This document shows positions 22,285 through 31,775 of a stretch of DNA of 50,202 bases, one piece after another. Below the pieces are notes generated by a model, which did no database searches, had not been told where the DNA came from, and saw only the letters and a list, made by a program, of their open reading frames with translations. The position numbers and the translations under genes were made by a program. The DNA lies in IMG/VR virus record IMGVR_UViG_3300006802_000133, positions 1 to 50,202 of that record, one strand, 5' to 3'. The DNA is from a virus. Each line of letters opens with the position of its first letter. Position 1 is the stretch's first letter.

Positions 22285-24516
22285 TTATGGCACTCGCTCC
22301 ACTTGATACTTGGAATCGCCATCCTTAGCAGGCGGCTTACCAATCTGGCTAAACTTTGGGCCTTTGTATATAACGCCCATCATTGATGTTGCTTGTTGTA
22401 TCAAGAAGTCCGCTATGTCTGTCTTCTGATCTGGGGTCATTCCGTCTGAGATCAAATCATCCATAGCAGACGTGACGTATTGCAGAACCGCCCTTTCGTT
22501 AAGAGCTTCCCTATCAAGCCTGTCACCCTCTTCCTTATCAACCTTGAGCAAGAACTCTTGGAGGTTGGCCTGCATTCCAAGAACAGTCTTTTCTGCTGCG
22601 GCTTGACTGACATTGTAGTCCTTCAGCCCAGCGATCCGAACTTTCTGAGCCTCGACCTCACGCTTCTGCTTGTCTATCTCAGAAGCAAACGCCGCGTCCA
22701 TCTCTGATTTCTTCAGGCCGAGTCTGGCTGCACGATCCTTAGCTTCAACTGCACGTTTCTGCGCGTTGGATGCCGCAACAACCTTGCCTGCCTCAGACAA
22801 TCCTTCACCCAACTTGCCACGAGCAATGCCTGCGCCTAACGCAATCAACGACTGAGCACCTCGCTCACTCTTGATGTCTGCTAACTGCTTCTGAGTCTCT
22901 GCTTCGTACTCATCTACCAAGGCTTTGTATGATAGCGTTGGACGCTTCTGATTTTCTATCAGATCAGCCAAGCCCAATGCTTCGCCGTATAGATCTGACG
23001 CATTAAAGATGTCATCGCCAGCAGCCTTCATCTGCTGCTCGACTATCTTTTCATAGTTCGACTTTAAGCCTGTGGCCCCTGTGCCTTGAACACTGGTGCC
23101 TGCATCGCCACCTCTGTTTCTGTCCTTTGTCTCTGTGTAGTCAGTCAGGTTTATGCCGAACTGTTGGTTGAAGGTTTGCTGCGGGGCGTTACCAGCGGCA
23201 TTCGGAGCCAAGATTGCACTGAGAGCGTCAGGAGTTAAATCCTCAGGTTTGACTCTGCTAGCGTCAGTTTCCTGAGCATTCGTGGCGACTGGCTTTGGCG
23301 ATGCAGAGTCAACCAAAGCTTCCTGCTCTGCCCTGCGCCGAGCCATTATCTCTTGCTTGGTTCCGCTCAAGGTAGGGTTTTGTTTTCTTTCGGCTATCCT
23401 GTCCATCATGGCTCTCATTTGAGCCTTAGGCGTATCACCAATAGCAGGGCCAGCCACCTCTGCATCCCGTCTTGCTTGGGATTGCTGACGCAACAGATCC
23501 CCGTATTCGTTTAGCTGCAACTGTCTAGTACGCGCTGCCAGCTTAGGATCTGTACCCTGAGGAGTCACTGTCTCGCCAGTCATCTTGGAAAGCTCAGACG
23601 CATACATACGGTCAACGTCCGTGACCGGGAACGGCTTGATGTCAGGGTATTGGCTTGGGTCTTGATCCACTACGTTCCTGAAACCACCAACGTTCTCGTC
23701 ATACATCTCTTGCGTGTATGCGGTTTGTGGTGCGCTAAATGTGCCCACTGCTTCACTAGGCTGTCTGTTACGCCTTTCCCTAGAGCCAGCGGACAACTCA
23801 TCTAGGAACGCCTGAGACGGTTTAACAGCCAGTGCTCGGTCAACCATCCGCTGCCTCATTGCTGGGCTTGTATTTGGATAAAACCTTCTATTAGTGTCGT
23901 ATTCTTCGGGGTCTCGTGGCGTAGGCTCGAAGTCCCCCATAGCGTCAACAACAGGAGCTTGACTACCAAAGACCTGTTGTAGCGCATCGTAAGCAGCGTT
24001 ACCCGGACGCACGATATCTGTCATGGGGATGTTCTCCATGACGCTGCCAACTCCCTGCGTGTTAGGAGGCATAACCGTAGAAGTTGGCTGGTCAGTGACG
24101 CTTTGCACTGAAGCCTCACCAGCGGTGTTGTAGTACATACCGCCGAGCCGCCTCATAACTTCATCATAAGTGACTCCTTTATCCTTTAGCTGCTGCAAGT
24201 ACTGCATCCTTGGGTCATCAGCGGCAAACGGTACGCCTCGACCAGCAGCCATCGGCACAGGAGCGCCCATAGCAGCCTGCATCTGAGGATCTGGAGGTGC
24301 AATAGCAGCTATACCCTGCTGAACAACCTGATCCTTGACCGTGCCTTGAGGCGCTTGCTGCTGCTGATCAGAGAAACGTTTACGCATATCTGTGCGTCTT
24401 TGTATCTCTGAGATCACAAGGAACTGAGGCACCTGACCAGTAGGAGCTTGAGCTTCCTGCTGTAGCCTTTGATCTGGCAGTCCCTTAACCATGTCTTCAA
24501 CATCAAGTATGTTCAT
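22285..24516 (-). CDS. Large internal virion protein (743 aa), Gln/Pro-rich and coiled coil
   Basis: The protein begins MNILDVEDMVKGLPDQRLQQ. The N-terminal half is rich in Gln, Pro and Ala and largely disordered-looking (QQQQAPQGTVKDQVVQQGIA). Residues about 480-700 are helical with coiled-coil character (KDRAARLGLKKSEMDAAFAS). It shares no recognised enzyme motif. Position directly before the giant polyvalent protein, ending where that gene begins, suggests a co-packaged ejection protein. Such Gln-rich internal proteins are typical of podovirus late operons; the precise role is inferred. Confidence 0.6.
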   Translation of the reverse strand: MNILDVEDMVKGLPDQRLQQEAQAPTGQVPQFLVISEIQRRTDMRKRFSDQQQQAPQGTVKDQVVQQGIAAIAPPDPQMQAAMGAPVPMAAGRGVPFAADDPRMQYLQQLKDKGVTYDEVMRRLGGMYYNTAGEASVQSVTDQPTSTVMPPNTQGVGSVMENIPMTDIVRPGNAAYDALQQVFGSQAPVVDAMGDFEPTPRDPEEYDTNRRFYPNTSPAMRQRMVDRALAVKPSQAFLDELSAGSRERRNRQPSEAVGTFSAPQTAYTQEMYDENVGGFRNVVDQDPSQYPDIKPFPVTDVDRMYASELSKMTGETVTPQGTDPKLAARTRQLQLNEYGDLLRQQSQARRDAEVAGPAIGDTPKAQMRAMMDRIAERKQNPTLSGTKQEIMARRRAEQEALVDSASPKPVATNAQETDASRVKPEDLTPDALSAILAPNAAGNAPQQTFNQQFGINLTDYTETKDRNRGGDAGTSVQGTGATGLKSNYEKIVEQQMKAAGDDIFNASDLYGEALGLADLIENQKRPTLSYKALVDEYEAETQKQLADIKSERGAQSLIALGAGIARGKLGEGLSEAGKVVAASNAQKRAVEAKDRAARLGLKKSEMDAAFASEIDKQKREVEAQKVRIAGLKDYNVSQAAAEKTVLGMQANLQEFLLKVDKEEGDRLDREALNERAVLQYVTSAMDDLISDGMTPDQKTDIADFLIQQATSMMGVIYKGPKFSQIGKPPAKDGDSKYQVERVP

Positions 24517-24525
24517 AATTACTTA

Positions 24526-26397
24526 CTAACCCCGGTTAGCGTTATATAGACCGACGCCGCCAATACCAGCGCCAAGCAAACGTTCAGTCTCGCTAGGGCC
24601 ACCAAAGCTTGTCGTGGTCGTTCCCGGCGTGACGGGGAGACCTTGAAGCATGGAGTTGTAGAACGCTAACTGCTCTCTTGGGAATGCCTGTTGACGCAGG
24701 AAGTCCTGATAACCCATATCCATGCCGCGCTGTCCCATCATGCGCTCAATCTCACCGGCAGCTTGCAGGTTCCTAAGACGCTCGATCTCCATGCGCTGGG
24801 CATCTACGCCTAGCTGACCTAGCAGACGGGCTGAATCTAGCTGCTGCTGGCGGTCTGATCTGTCGCTTGCAATGCTAGATAAACCCAGCCTCGCTCGTTG
24901 CTCTTCAATTGCAGCGTTCTGCTGACGCGCAGACATACGAGCCTGATTCTCTGCCTGATTGACCCGCTCTTGAATCTCCTGTGCAGACAAACCAAGCCGT
25001 GCAGCTTGCTGCCTAGCGGCCTCACCAGCCTGATAGACGGCACGTTCTTCTCGCTGCTGCTCAAGCCGCAACTGCTCGTTGGTCTTGAACTGTGTCTGTT
25101 CAAACTTCTCACGCGCCTGCATGAGTTGCTCGTTGGTAGAGAACTGTTGTTGCCTGAACGTCTCTTCTGCTCGTTTTGCTGCATCTTCCTGCTGCTGTGC
25201 CGTGAGTCCAAGCTTCGCAGCTTCCTGCTTTGCCTGCTCTCCTGCTTGAAATGCTGATTGATTCAGCTTCTCCATCAGCGCCTTACCAGACTCAGACTGG
25301 GCAAACGCATCTTGCTTAAACTTCTCTTGCGCTTGCTTTGCCGCCTCTTCCTGCTGCGCGGCATTGAGTCCAAGCTTCGCAGCTTCTTGTCTGGCAGACT
25401 CGCCAGCATTGACTGCGTTCTGCGTAAACTGCTCTGCTTGTTGTAGAGCCTGTTGCCGCTGACCGGCGGCCTCTAGCCCGAATTTACCTTCGGATAATCG
25501 CGCTGATCTGTCAGCTTCAAACGCAGCTTGAGCCTGCTGAAACGCCGCCTGATCACCTGTGGCTTGAATCTCATCAAGCTGTTTTCTGGTGTCAGACCCA
25601 AGCTCTGCGGACAGTATGGCCTCTCTGTAGCCCCCTAGACCCCCAGACTGGGCAGCTTGCTGCTCTATCTGAGACTGGGATATATCAGCCTGCTTCTGGG
25701 CCTCCTGCTTACGCATATCCGTAACCAACTGGGTGTACGGATTCATGTATTTTTCTAGTGTCGCTGGGTCTGCAATGGTGCCTGCTTGGAATCCCGGCCC
25801 TTGATCAATCTCACCTGTATACTGCGACTCACGAGTGGTTGCCTGATAGCCGGGGTCAAACGTGCCAGCCATGTAGTCAGACGATATATCGCCAGCTTGA
25901 TACCCTTGCTCTCTGCTTCCTGCTTGGTAGCCCGGATCAAACGTACCGGCCTCATAGCCTACATCACGCTGTCCCGGCATGTAGCCCACACCGCGCTGAT
26001 CTGCTTGATATAAGTTGCTGATATTCCCAGCGTCATAGCCAGAATCAATGTTGCCTGCATTGTATCCTGAGTACTGCATAGGCGGCCTGTAGCCCTGCAT
26101 TACGTCTTGTCCTGACATGAATGGAGTAGAAGAACCTACCTGTGACGCAATGTTGGAGGCATCAGTAAACTGCTGCGGCCCTCCTCTTCGAGCCATATCC
26201 TCGAAGCCTTGCATCCCAGCAATCTCTCGGTTGGTAAACTCGGCAAGTCGCTGTCCGGGGTAAGCTTCGTATGGACGGGTACTCTCAAAGACAGTACGCC
26301 CCATAAGCTCTTCAAAATAAGGACGGGCATACTCAGGGATATTTGTTTGTGTAACCTTGCTTTCTTGAACGCCGCTACTGCCTTTACTCTTTCCCAT
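24526..26397 (-). CDS. Repeat-rich internal virion protein (623 aa)
   Basis: There are three parts. Residues 1-100 (VTQTNIPEYARPYFEELMGR) resemble the start of many marine podovirus internal proteins. Residues about 110-215 hold about ten Tyr-Gly-Ala repeats such as GYQAGTFDPGYQAGSREQGY. Residues about 220-560 form a very long charged coiled coil with repeated AAKLGLxAAQQEEAAKxA units. The C-terminus has a Gly-rich tail (LLGAGIGGVGLYNANRG). A role in forming the ejected channel or core would fit. The stop region of the upstream gene overlaps its start by 14 nt. Confidence 0.65.
   Translation of the reverse strand: MGKSKGSSGVQESKVTQTNIPEYARPYFEELMGRTVFESTRPYEAYPGQRLAEFTNREIAGMQGFEDMARRGGPQQFTDASNIASQVGSSTPFMSGQDVMQGYRPPMQYSGYNAGNIDSGYDAGNISNLYQADQRGVGYMPGQRDVGYEAGTFDPGYQAGSREQGYQAGDISSDYMAGTFDPGYQATTRESQYTGEIDQGPGFQAGTIADPATLEKYMNPYTQLVTDMRKQEAQKQADISQSQIEQQAAQSGGLGGYREAILSAELGSDTRKQLDEIQATGDQAAFQQAQAAFEADRSARLSEGKFGLEAAGQRQQALQQAEQFTQNAVNAGESARQEAAKLGLNAAQQEEAAKQAQEKFKQDAFAQSESGKALMEKLNQSAFQAGEQAKQEAAKLGLTAQQQEDAAKRAEETFRQQQFSTNEQLMQAREKFEQTQFKTNEQLRLEQQREERAVYQAGEAARQQAARLGLSAQEIQERVNQAENQARMSARQQNAAIEEQRARLGLSSIASDRSDRQQQLDSARLLGQLGVDAQRMEIERLRNLQAAGEIERMMGQRGMDMGYQDFLRQQAFPREQLAFYNSMLQGLPVTPGTTTTSFGGPSETERLLGAGIGGVGLYNANRG
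25790..26085 (-). repeat. Approx. 10-residue Tyr-Ala-Gly protein repeats
   Basis: The coding strand contains about ten degenerate units of the form (G/D)Y-x-AG-x(5-6) inside the 623-residue virion protein. Copies differ in DNA sequence but keep the Tyr, Ala-Gly and the length. A few units (DPGYQAG, twice) are almost identical, so recent duplication by slippage is likely. Coordinates are approximate. Confidence 0.6.
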
Positions 26398-26905
26398 CTT
26401 CTAGGCTCCTTTCATATACAACATAAGATCTGGAAAACTCGTCTTGCTCAAGCCACTTCCAGAATCCCATACGCGCAGTGGCCTCTATGCCAGTGCAATT
26501 TTCATCTTTACCAAACTCTTTGAAACGATCCAGCATGTCCCATACCCAACCGTTGAAATTGTCTCCCCCAAGAAACTGTATCGCTAGCATTTTTTTCTCT
26601 GGATACTGATAAATCTCAGTGGTTCCAACGCCTTCGATACGTTTCTCTTCGTCAAAGGCAACCCACAACTGCTGGCTACCGTTGAGTATCGCAGCATAAA
26701 GAAACTCTAGATTCCAACGCCCATGAGACCTATCAACCGCCCTTGCCAACTGAGGCTTCACCTCTACCCAAAGCGTGTTCAGGTAGTTAGGGGGGATCAT
26801 TGTGATCGTATGGGTCACCTCTCTAGGCTCATCCCTACGCCTAACCTTAGGCTCTCTGGAGATGTCCTTGAACTGTGATGCGTCGAAGTCTAGTAGTTTA
26901 TTCAT
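26384..26905 (-). CDS. GNAT-like acetyltransferase-fold protein
   Basis: The 173-residue protein has the strand-helix order of a GNAT domain: NTLWVEVKPQLARAVDRSHG, a beta pair around QQLWVAFDEEKRIEGVGTTE, then MLAIQFLGGDNFNGWVWDML and a final CTGIEATARMGFWKWLEQDE. The usual acetyl-CoA loop R/Q-x-x-G-x-G/A is not clear, so activity is uncertain. Such proteins occur in marine podovirus late operons next to internal virion genes. The gene overlaps both neighbours by a few nt (ATGA-type junction upstream). Confidence 0.55.
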   Translation of the reverse strand: MNKLLDFDASQFKDISREPKVRRRDEPREVTHTITMIPPNYLNTLWVEVKPQLARAVDRSHGRWNLEFLYAAILNGSQQLWVAFDEEKRIEGVGTTEIYQYPEKKMLAIQFLGGDNFNGWVWDMLDRFKEFGKDENCTGIEATARMGFWKWLEQDEFSRSYVVYERSLEDGKE

Positions 26906-28797
26906 GCTGGTAGTATACCCCCTGCTTTAGCTTGAATCGGTGCTGGCTGCCTTGTTGTGCCAGTCCTCTCCATGCGGACTCTATCCATCATGCCCTCAAG
27001 CTCTTGTGCTCCAGCAGAACTGTCGCCGTCACCCAGCCCAGATACAACATCACCGGGAACAATAAACTCGCCGGGAGACACCGCTACAGGCTGCTGATCA
27101 CCAATCATTCCGGGGATCATGTCATCCATACCGCCGCCTTGACCCTGAATCAACCCCTCTTTCTGAGATCCGGGGACAACTCCCTCAAGAACCTCAGACC
27201 TCAGAGCTTGGAAGGCTTCAATACCAAACTCATCGATGAACCGCTTGATGACAAGGTCTGTCTCTTCTTCTGACAAACGACCCATCAGGGCCATTGCCGT
27301 CTGATCAAAAAGCATCTTCTCCATTCCGGCGTTAGTCTCACCGCCTGCCTGCATGCCGTAAGCTTCCCCATACCGCATACCGGCTATGTCGGTCTCAGTC
27401 GTTTCATCAAAAGGATTTGCGTCAAGGTAGTCTTGAGCGGCCTTGCGCTTTCGCCCACCTACAGACTGCCTGTTCACAATCTCTAAAGCTTCAGCGCGTC
27501 TCGATGGATCTGCTGCCGCTATAAATGGATTATCTGACATGCTTGATGCCATGACCGCAGCGGTATCAGTGCTTGCCGTGCTTGTCCCTGTTTCTGCTGG
27601 TTCAGGGTTACGGAAGTACATAATCTCTGGATCTATGCCGGGACGGTAACCCTCAAGATCTGCTGGACTGATAACCTCAGTACCCCTCAAGCCTCTCTGC
27701 GCCGCAGCGGGGCCGCCAAGTCCTGAACCCAAACCAAAGTTGAGTCCTCCACCGGGGTTAAAATTGCCGGGATCACTAGATGGGCCGCCACCCATCATCA
27801 TCTTTACTGGAGGCGCTTCGCCTGCCAGACCGTAAACGCCTGACACTGTGTCCATGTAGTTCTGTGGATTGATGCTTGTTATGCCACCCTCTGCCAGACC
27901 GCCTACACCGCCAGATGTGCTGCCGTACCTGCTTGCCTCTAGGCCAGCCTGATTACGTCGATAGTCCTCTTCTCGCTCTTCCGCAGACTGCCCGAACATG
28001 CGCTCCATCTCGTTTAACCGATCTATTTCTGCGCGTTGACCTTCGCCTACTGCGATAGGGATCGCGGCGCTAGGAGTCAGCAAGCCCTTACCAATATCGG
28101 CAAGCCCCCCGTCTTTTACAACATCAAAAGCAGACATGTCGGATGCGAACTTTTTAGCTGCATCGGCACCTGCTCTAGCAGTCTCCGCTTGAGCTATAAA
28201 AGGATTGTTTGCTGCGGTTAAAGCGTCAGGAGTTGCTCCCGCTGCTATCTGTTGAGCTTTAGATAGATCTGCTAATTTGCTGGCATCAGTCGCTGCCTGC
28301 TCAAATCCTTGAACACCTTGCAGGCTTTCGGCCCCAGCCTGCACCGCCTTATCTACACCAAAGGTCGTTGCGGCAGAGGTAAGAGCCTTCATTGGGTCAA
28401 AGTCTTCGCCCATCAAACCAGAGCGGATACCCTCTGTTGCCAAGCCTTTGCCAGCCATCATTGCCGCTTTCCCTACCAGTCCACCACCGAGGCCGCCCAG
28501 TGAAGTCAGAGCGCCAGTAAGAGTACCGCCAAGAGCGCCACCAGTTAGAAAGCCACCAATACCAGTGGCTAATGCGCTACCACCAAGGCTGCTAGCAAGT
28601 GCAGCCAAAATAGGAAGGAACGCCTCAGGCTGCCCCGTTTCAGGGTTGATGGTTAGCTCCCCTGTAGGCGACAGTGATGCAAGACCTTCGACCTCAATCG
28701 GGTTCATGTGAACCAGCATTGAATCTCCGTATCGTCCCTGTCGGGCCATCTCTTCAGCCATTGGCTGCATTGGGTAAGGGGCTTGTTGCATATTCAT
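26902..28797 (-). CDS. Virion protein with Gly/Ala-rich hydrophobic domain (631 aa)
   Basis: The protein begins MNMQQAPYPMQPMAEEMARQ. Residues about 58-115 are strongly hydrophobic and Gly-rich (LAALASSLGGSALATGIGGF, then LTGGALGGTLTGALTSLGGL), able to span a membrane. The middle is acidic and helical, and the C-terminal quarter carries Gly-rich linkers and an SPGEFIVPGDVVSGLGDGDS motif often found at the end of phage tail or ejection proteins. I favour an ejected pore-forming protein. No lytic domain is visible. Confidence 0.55.
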   Translation of the reverse strand: MNMQQAPYPMQPMAEEMARQGRYGDSMLVHMNPIEVEGLASLSPTGELTINPETGQPEAFLPILAALASSLGGSALATGIGGFLTGGALGGTLTGALTSLGGLGGGLVGKAAMMAGKGLATEGIRSGLMGEDFDPMKALTSAATTFGVDKAVQAGAESLQGVQGFEQAATDASKLADLSKAQQIAAGATPDALTAANNPFIAQAETARAGADAAKKFASDMSAFDVVKDGGLADIGKGLLTPSAAIPIAVGEGQRAEIDRLNEMERMFGQSAEEREEDYRRNQAGLEASRYGSTSGGVGGLAEGGITSINPQNYMDTVSGVYGLAGEAPPVKMMMGGGPSSDPGNFNPGGGLNFGLGSGLGGPAAAQRGLRGTEVISPADLEGYRPGIDPEIMYFRNPEPAETGTSTASTDTAAVMASSMSDNPFIAAADPSRRAEALEIVNRQSVGGRKRKAAQDYLDANPFDETTETDIAGMRYGEAYGMQAGGETNAGMEKMLFDQTAMALMGRLSEEETDLVIKRFIDEFGIEAFQALRSEVLEGVVPGSQKEGLIQGQGGGMDDMIPGMIGDQQPVAVSPGEFIVPGDVVSGLGDGDSSAGAQELEGMMDRVRMERTGTTRQPAPIQAKAGGILPA

Positions 28798-29126
28798 TAG
28801 GTGGTCTCCACGCCAAATATGTTGAAGCTTATATCTCCAGAACTAGCGTAGACCTTCACGACATCTGCCTGAGACAGGCACATGCCAATCACAACAGTCC
28901 TCGCGGTACTACCAGCTATTGCTTCGTTGAAAAAAATGAATTGTTTGTCATCTGCACTAGCACCAGCTACGTGAATGCTGACTCTGAACGAGCCAACCAA
29001 AGCGTTCTGATTGCAGATGACGAGGGAACTTACTGTAGTCTGGGCAAGATTGGGCACCGTGTACAACGTCGTAGTGGTTGTTGCGCTAGGGTTTACCTGT
29101 CCCAAAACCTTGATTACGTCTGTCAC
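28797..29126 (-). CDS. Small beta-rich virion protein (109 aa)
   Basis: MTDVIKVLGQVNPSATTTTT followed by alternating strands (SSLVICNQNALVGSFRVSIH, DDKQFIFFNEAIAGSTARTV) looks like a single beta-sandwich, the usual fold of phage decoration or fibre-accessory proteins. There are no transmembrane segments. Its start overlaps the stop of the following small gene, and its stop the start of the 631-residue protein, so it is co-translated with tail and ejection proteins. Exact place in the virion is unknown. Confidence 0.6.
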   Translation of the reverse strand: MTDVIKVLGQVNPSATTTTTLYTVPNLAQTTVSSLVICNQNALVGSFRVSIHVAGASADDKQFIFFNEAIAGSTARTVVIGMCLSQADVVKVYASSGDISFNIFGVETT

Positions 29127-29317
29127 GAGGCACCCATTAGAAGAAACTGATGTCTACGCATAGACAGTGAACCTTGCTTATCACCCTGCGTCTTTGCGAT
29201 ATTGATATCGTTCTCGACTCTATTCAGGGCAAGCTCAAGAGCACGACGGGTGTACGCCTCATTTTCTTGTCGGTACTGTGGATCTGGGACAGGCAGAGGC
29301 TGTTCAAGTATGCTCAT
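29123..29317 (-). CDS. Unknown small helical protein (64 aa)
   Basis: The protein begins MSILEQPLPVPDPQYRQENE and continues as one long helix (AYTRRALELALNRVENDINI) with a short basic end (SLSMRRHQFLLMGAS). Length and pattern match small assembly chaperones or connectors between nozzle and decoration genes. It is coupled on both sides by overlaps. Function unknown. Confidence 0.55.
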   Translation of the reverse strand: MSILEQPLPVPDPQYRQENEAYTRRALELALNRVENDINIAKTQGDKQGSLSMRRHQFLLMGAS

Positions 29318-31173
29318 TAGCGTCTACCGTCCTGTCTCATGTCAAACCTCAAATCACCAAGCCTCCAGCCATAACCTAAGCCGTTGCTTTCTACACGTAC
29401 TTTTGTGTGTCTAGCTCTGGCGCGAACATGAGACTGCTTTGTTGTGTTACTGATCGTTGACGTGGTCAACGTGCTTGCCTCTTCCAAGGGGAAGTCACTG
29501 CCCTTGAGGGTAAGATCTATCGAGGCATCACCTTCTTGTCCTGTAAACGCGAAGTCAGGGATGATCCGTTTAATAAACATGAAGCTATCGCCATCCCCAA
29601 TCTCAAGGTCACCAGACTCAACAAACGCATTCATCGCTGATCCGTCATCGTCAAACCCGACTTCATGCTCGTACAAGATGTTTGACTTGTCAGGAGTATC
29701 AATCGCACTCGTCGCCAGCGGCCTATTCTCAATTGACCGACCACCGTATGCGCCCCTAGCAAGAGTGCCAACTGCCCACAGGTTCTCTGCATAATTGTAC
29801 GAGACGTAGTTCGTTACGTCTGTGTTGCCCTCTCCGACTGGATAAAACCAGATTACCTCAGAGTATTCATTGTTCTCGGCAGCAAAGACTTTGAATCGTT
29901 GAGATACATTCAGATTATCGAACACATGCTCTAGCACGGAACATGGCAGCGGTTGAACAGACCCGTTGTAAAGATAAAAACCGCCTTGATCCATGAAATA
30001 AACAGAGCCTCTGGCGTTCACAGCCGCCTTAGGCGATATCATGGATATGTCTGTGCTAACAGTAGAGAACTGAAACGTAAATGGTGCCCCGACAAATCGC
30101 ATGGAGTGAAGGCTCACGTCAGTCCAGATCAGTATCTCTTGCCTAGCTTGAACAGCGCCAATAATTTCAGATCCTGAGTTAATCCGAACACCGCCAGCAG
30201 TGTTGGTCGCTGTAGGAGTCCAATCTGCTGCATTTTGTTGATCAGAGAATCGAACAAACAACGGGTCAACTGCTGCGCTTCCAATTGGGTTGGAGCCAAA
30301 AGCGATGACGTGCTGATCGACATCTGACACCATAACCTGCAAGGCAACCGTTGGAACATCAGATGCCCCGGACAAGGATGTTGCGTTAACTGCTCTTGTT
30401 CCCACACCAACTGACTCGTCCCAGTAATAGATCCCGCCACCACGAGCATTAAAAATAAGATCTTCGCCAAAGTTATCTTGGCTCCACAAACGCAATTGAC
30501 CGGCAGCAGAGATAGAGCTTGCGCTACCAAACGTGCTTACGCCCCACGCCTCAGAACCCCATCCCGTGCCGGTAATGAAAGCGTTCAATCCAGAATTTAT
30601 TTGATATGCAGCTACAGTAGAACCGCCGCCGTTGCCGGTGTCACTAGAGTTTGCCGATACAGAAGCGCCTAAAGTGTCTAATGCTTCTATTGTAAACGTG
30701 TCAGTTGTGGGTACTGACGTAATCTGATATTCCTGATTCAGGACGGCGGCTGTTATATTTCCACCCAAAGTCGCTGCGCTTGTAAAGGTGACAAAGTCGT
30801 TTAAGGCAGCGCCGTGTGCGGCCTCTGTCACAGTGATCGTTGATGATCCATCTGTTGCTGCAAACGTTGCGTCACCAGCGCCAGCGGTCAATCTCAGGGG
30901 CGTTACATCATTGAACGTAGAGCCTTCATTCACATAAAACTTCAGATTGGTTCCAAGACCAAGATATCGCGTTCCTTCAAGAGATGACCAAGAGTGCAAC
31001 GATCTTGCTATGCCGTAAAACGTATCTGTTACAGACTTGACCCATCCGCCAATCTTCTCAACGCGCCCCTTACGGAACCGTATCTTGTCGGAGTCAAACC
31101 ATCCAGCGTCTGCCGTGTACTCAGTACCCTCTTTGTTTACGCCGGGGCTGAACTGAATCTTGGCGAGAGGCAT
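29317..31173 (-). CDS. Tail nozzle / DNA-stabilisation protein (P22 gp10-like)
   Basis: The 618-residue beta-rich protein has a start typical of this group in podoviruses: MPLAKIQFSPGVNKEGTEYT followed by WFDSDKIRFRKGRVEKIGGW. Repeated short strands and Gly turns continue through the middle (TRYLGLGTNLKFYVNEGSTF), consistent with the hexameric nozzle that plugs the portal after packaging. The C-terminal part (HVRARARHTKVRVESNGLGY) ends in a basic tail. The call rests on the characteristic N-terminus, size and neighbours (with the gp4-like gene upstream); it is not a strict homology result. Confidence 0.7.
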   Translation of the reverse strand: MPLAKIQFSPGVNKEGTEYTADAGWFDSDKIRFRKGRVEKIGGWVKSVTDTFYGIARSLHSWSSLEGTRYLGLGTNLKFYVNEGSTFNDVTPLRLTAGAGDATFAATDGSSTITVTEAAHGAALNDFVTFTSAATLGGNITAAVLNQEYQITSVPTTDTFTIEALDTLGASVSANSSDTGNGGGSTVAAYQINSGLNAFITGTGWGSEAWGVSTFGSASSISAAGQLRLWSQDNFGEDLIFNARGGGIYYWDESVGVGTRAVNATSLSGASDVPTVALQVMVSDVDQHVIAFGSNPIGSAAVDPLFVRFSDQQNAADWTPTATNTAGGVRINSGSEIIGAVQARQEILIWTDVSLHSMRFVGAPFTFQFSTVSTDISMISPKAAVNARGSVYFMDQGGFYLYNGSVQPLPCSVLEHVFDNLNVSQRFKVFAAENNEYSEVIWFYPVGEGNTDVTNYVSYNYAENLWAVGTLARGAYGGRSIENRPLATSAIDTPDKSNILYEHEVGFDDDGSAMNAFVESGDLEIGDGDSFMFIKRIIPDFAFTGQEGDASIDLTLKGSDFPLEEASTLTTSTISNTTKQSHVRARARHTKVRVESNGLGYGWRLGDLRFDMRQDGRR

Positions 31174-31772
31174 TACCTAAAAAACCCCCCAAGACCTTGA
31201 TTTGTGGCTTGCATCATCTGACGCGGCATCTGATTCGTCTGACGCTCAGGCTGCATGAAAGGTATGTAATCTCTTCCGGGCTTCATCTCCATTGTCCGCA
31301 TCATGCCTCTATCGCCCAGCGGGTTTTCTTGCATAGGCATTCGGTATGGCTGGACTTCATTTCGGGGATATCTCGGCACACTCATGCCGCCACCCTTTGA
31401 TCCACCCTTGCCCGGAGAGGGGGCGCGGAATGGCATAGGTTGGTATTGAGGCTGATTGTAGCCGCCAAAACTTTGATACATGGGCTGCTGATATCTCATG
31501 GGCTGGCGAAACGGCTGGGGCTGCTGAAACGCTTGCTGTTGCAATCCTTGATAGCCACCAACGTTCTGGTTATATCTCATGTCACCCATGATTCTACCGA
31601 CGCTAGAGCCAAGGCTGTTTCCTGCCCCGTAAGGGTTTGGGCCGTCAGCTACAAAGCTATTCTGGGGTATGGGCTGTGGCTGTTGGAACCTATTGTTTCC
31701 AACGTTTCCGCCCCCGTAAGGGACGGTCTGTCCGCCGCCTTTGCTGCCGCCGCCTGATCCGCCTCTGCTCAT
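31173..31772 (-). CDS. Low-complexity Gln/Pro/Gly-rich protein (199 aa)
   Basis: The sequence is almost entirely Gly, Gln, Pro, Met, Tyr and Arg (MSRGGSGGGSKGGGQTVPYG, RYQQPMYQSFGGYNQPQYQP) with no predicted fold. An internal SKGGG motif recurs. Such disordered proteins in phage late regions may act as flexible virion linkers, and the Arg/Tyr/Gln mix is like that of condensate-forming proteins. Located between endolysin and nozzle genes. No known family. Confidence 0.6.
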   Translation of the reverse strand: MSRGGSGGGSKGGGQTVPYGGGNVGNNRFQQPQPIPQNSFVADGPNPYGAGNSLGSSVGRIMGDMRYNQNVGGYQGLQQQAFQQPQPFRQPMRYQQPMYQSFGGYNQPQYQPMPFRAPSPGKGGSKGGGMSVPRYPRNEVQPYRMPMQENPLGDRGMMRTMEMKPGRDYIPFMQPERQTNQMPRQMMQATNQGLGGFFR

Positions 31773-31775
31773 AAC

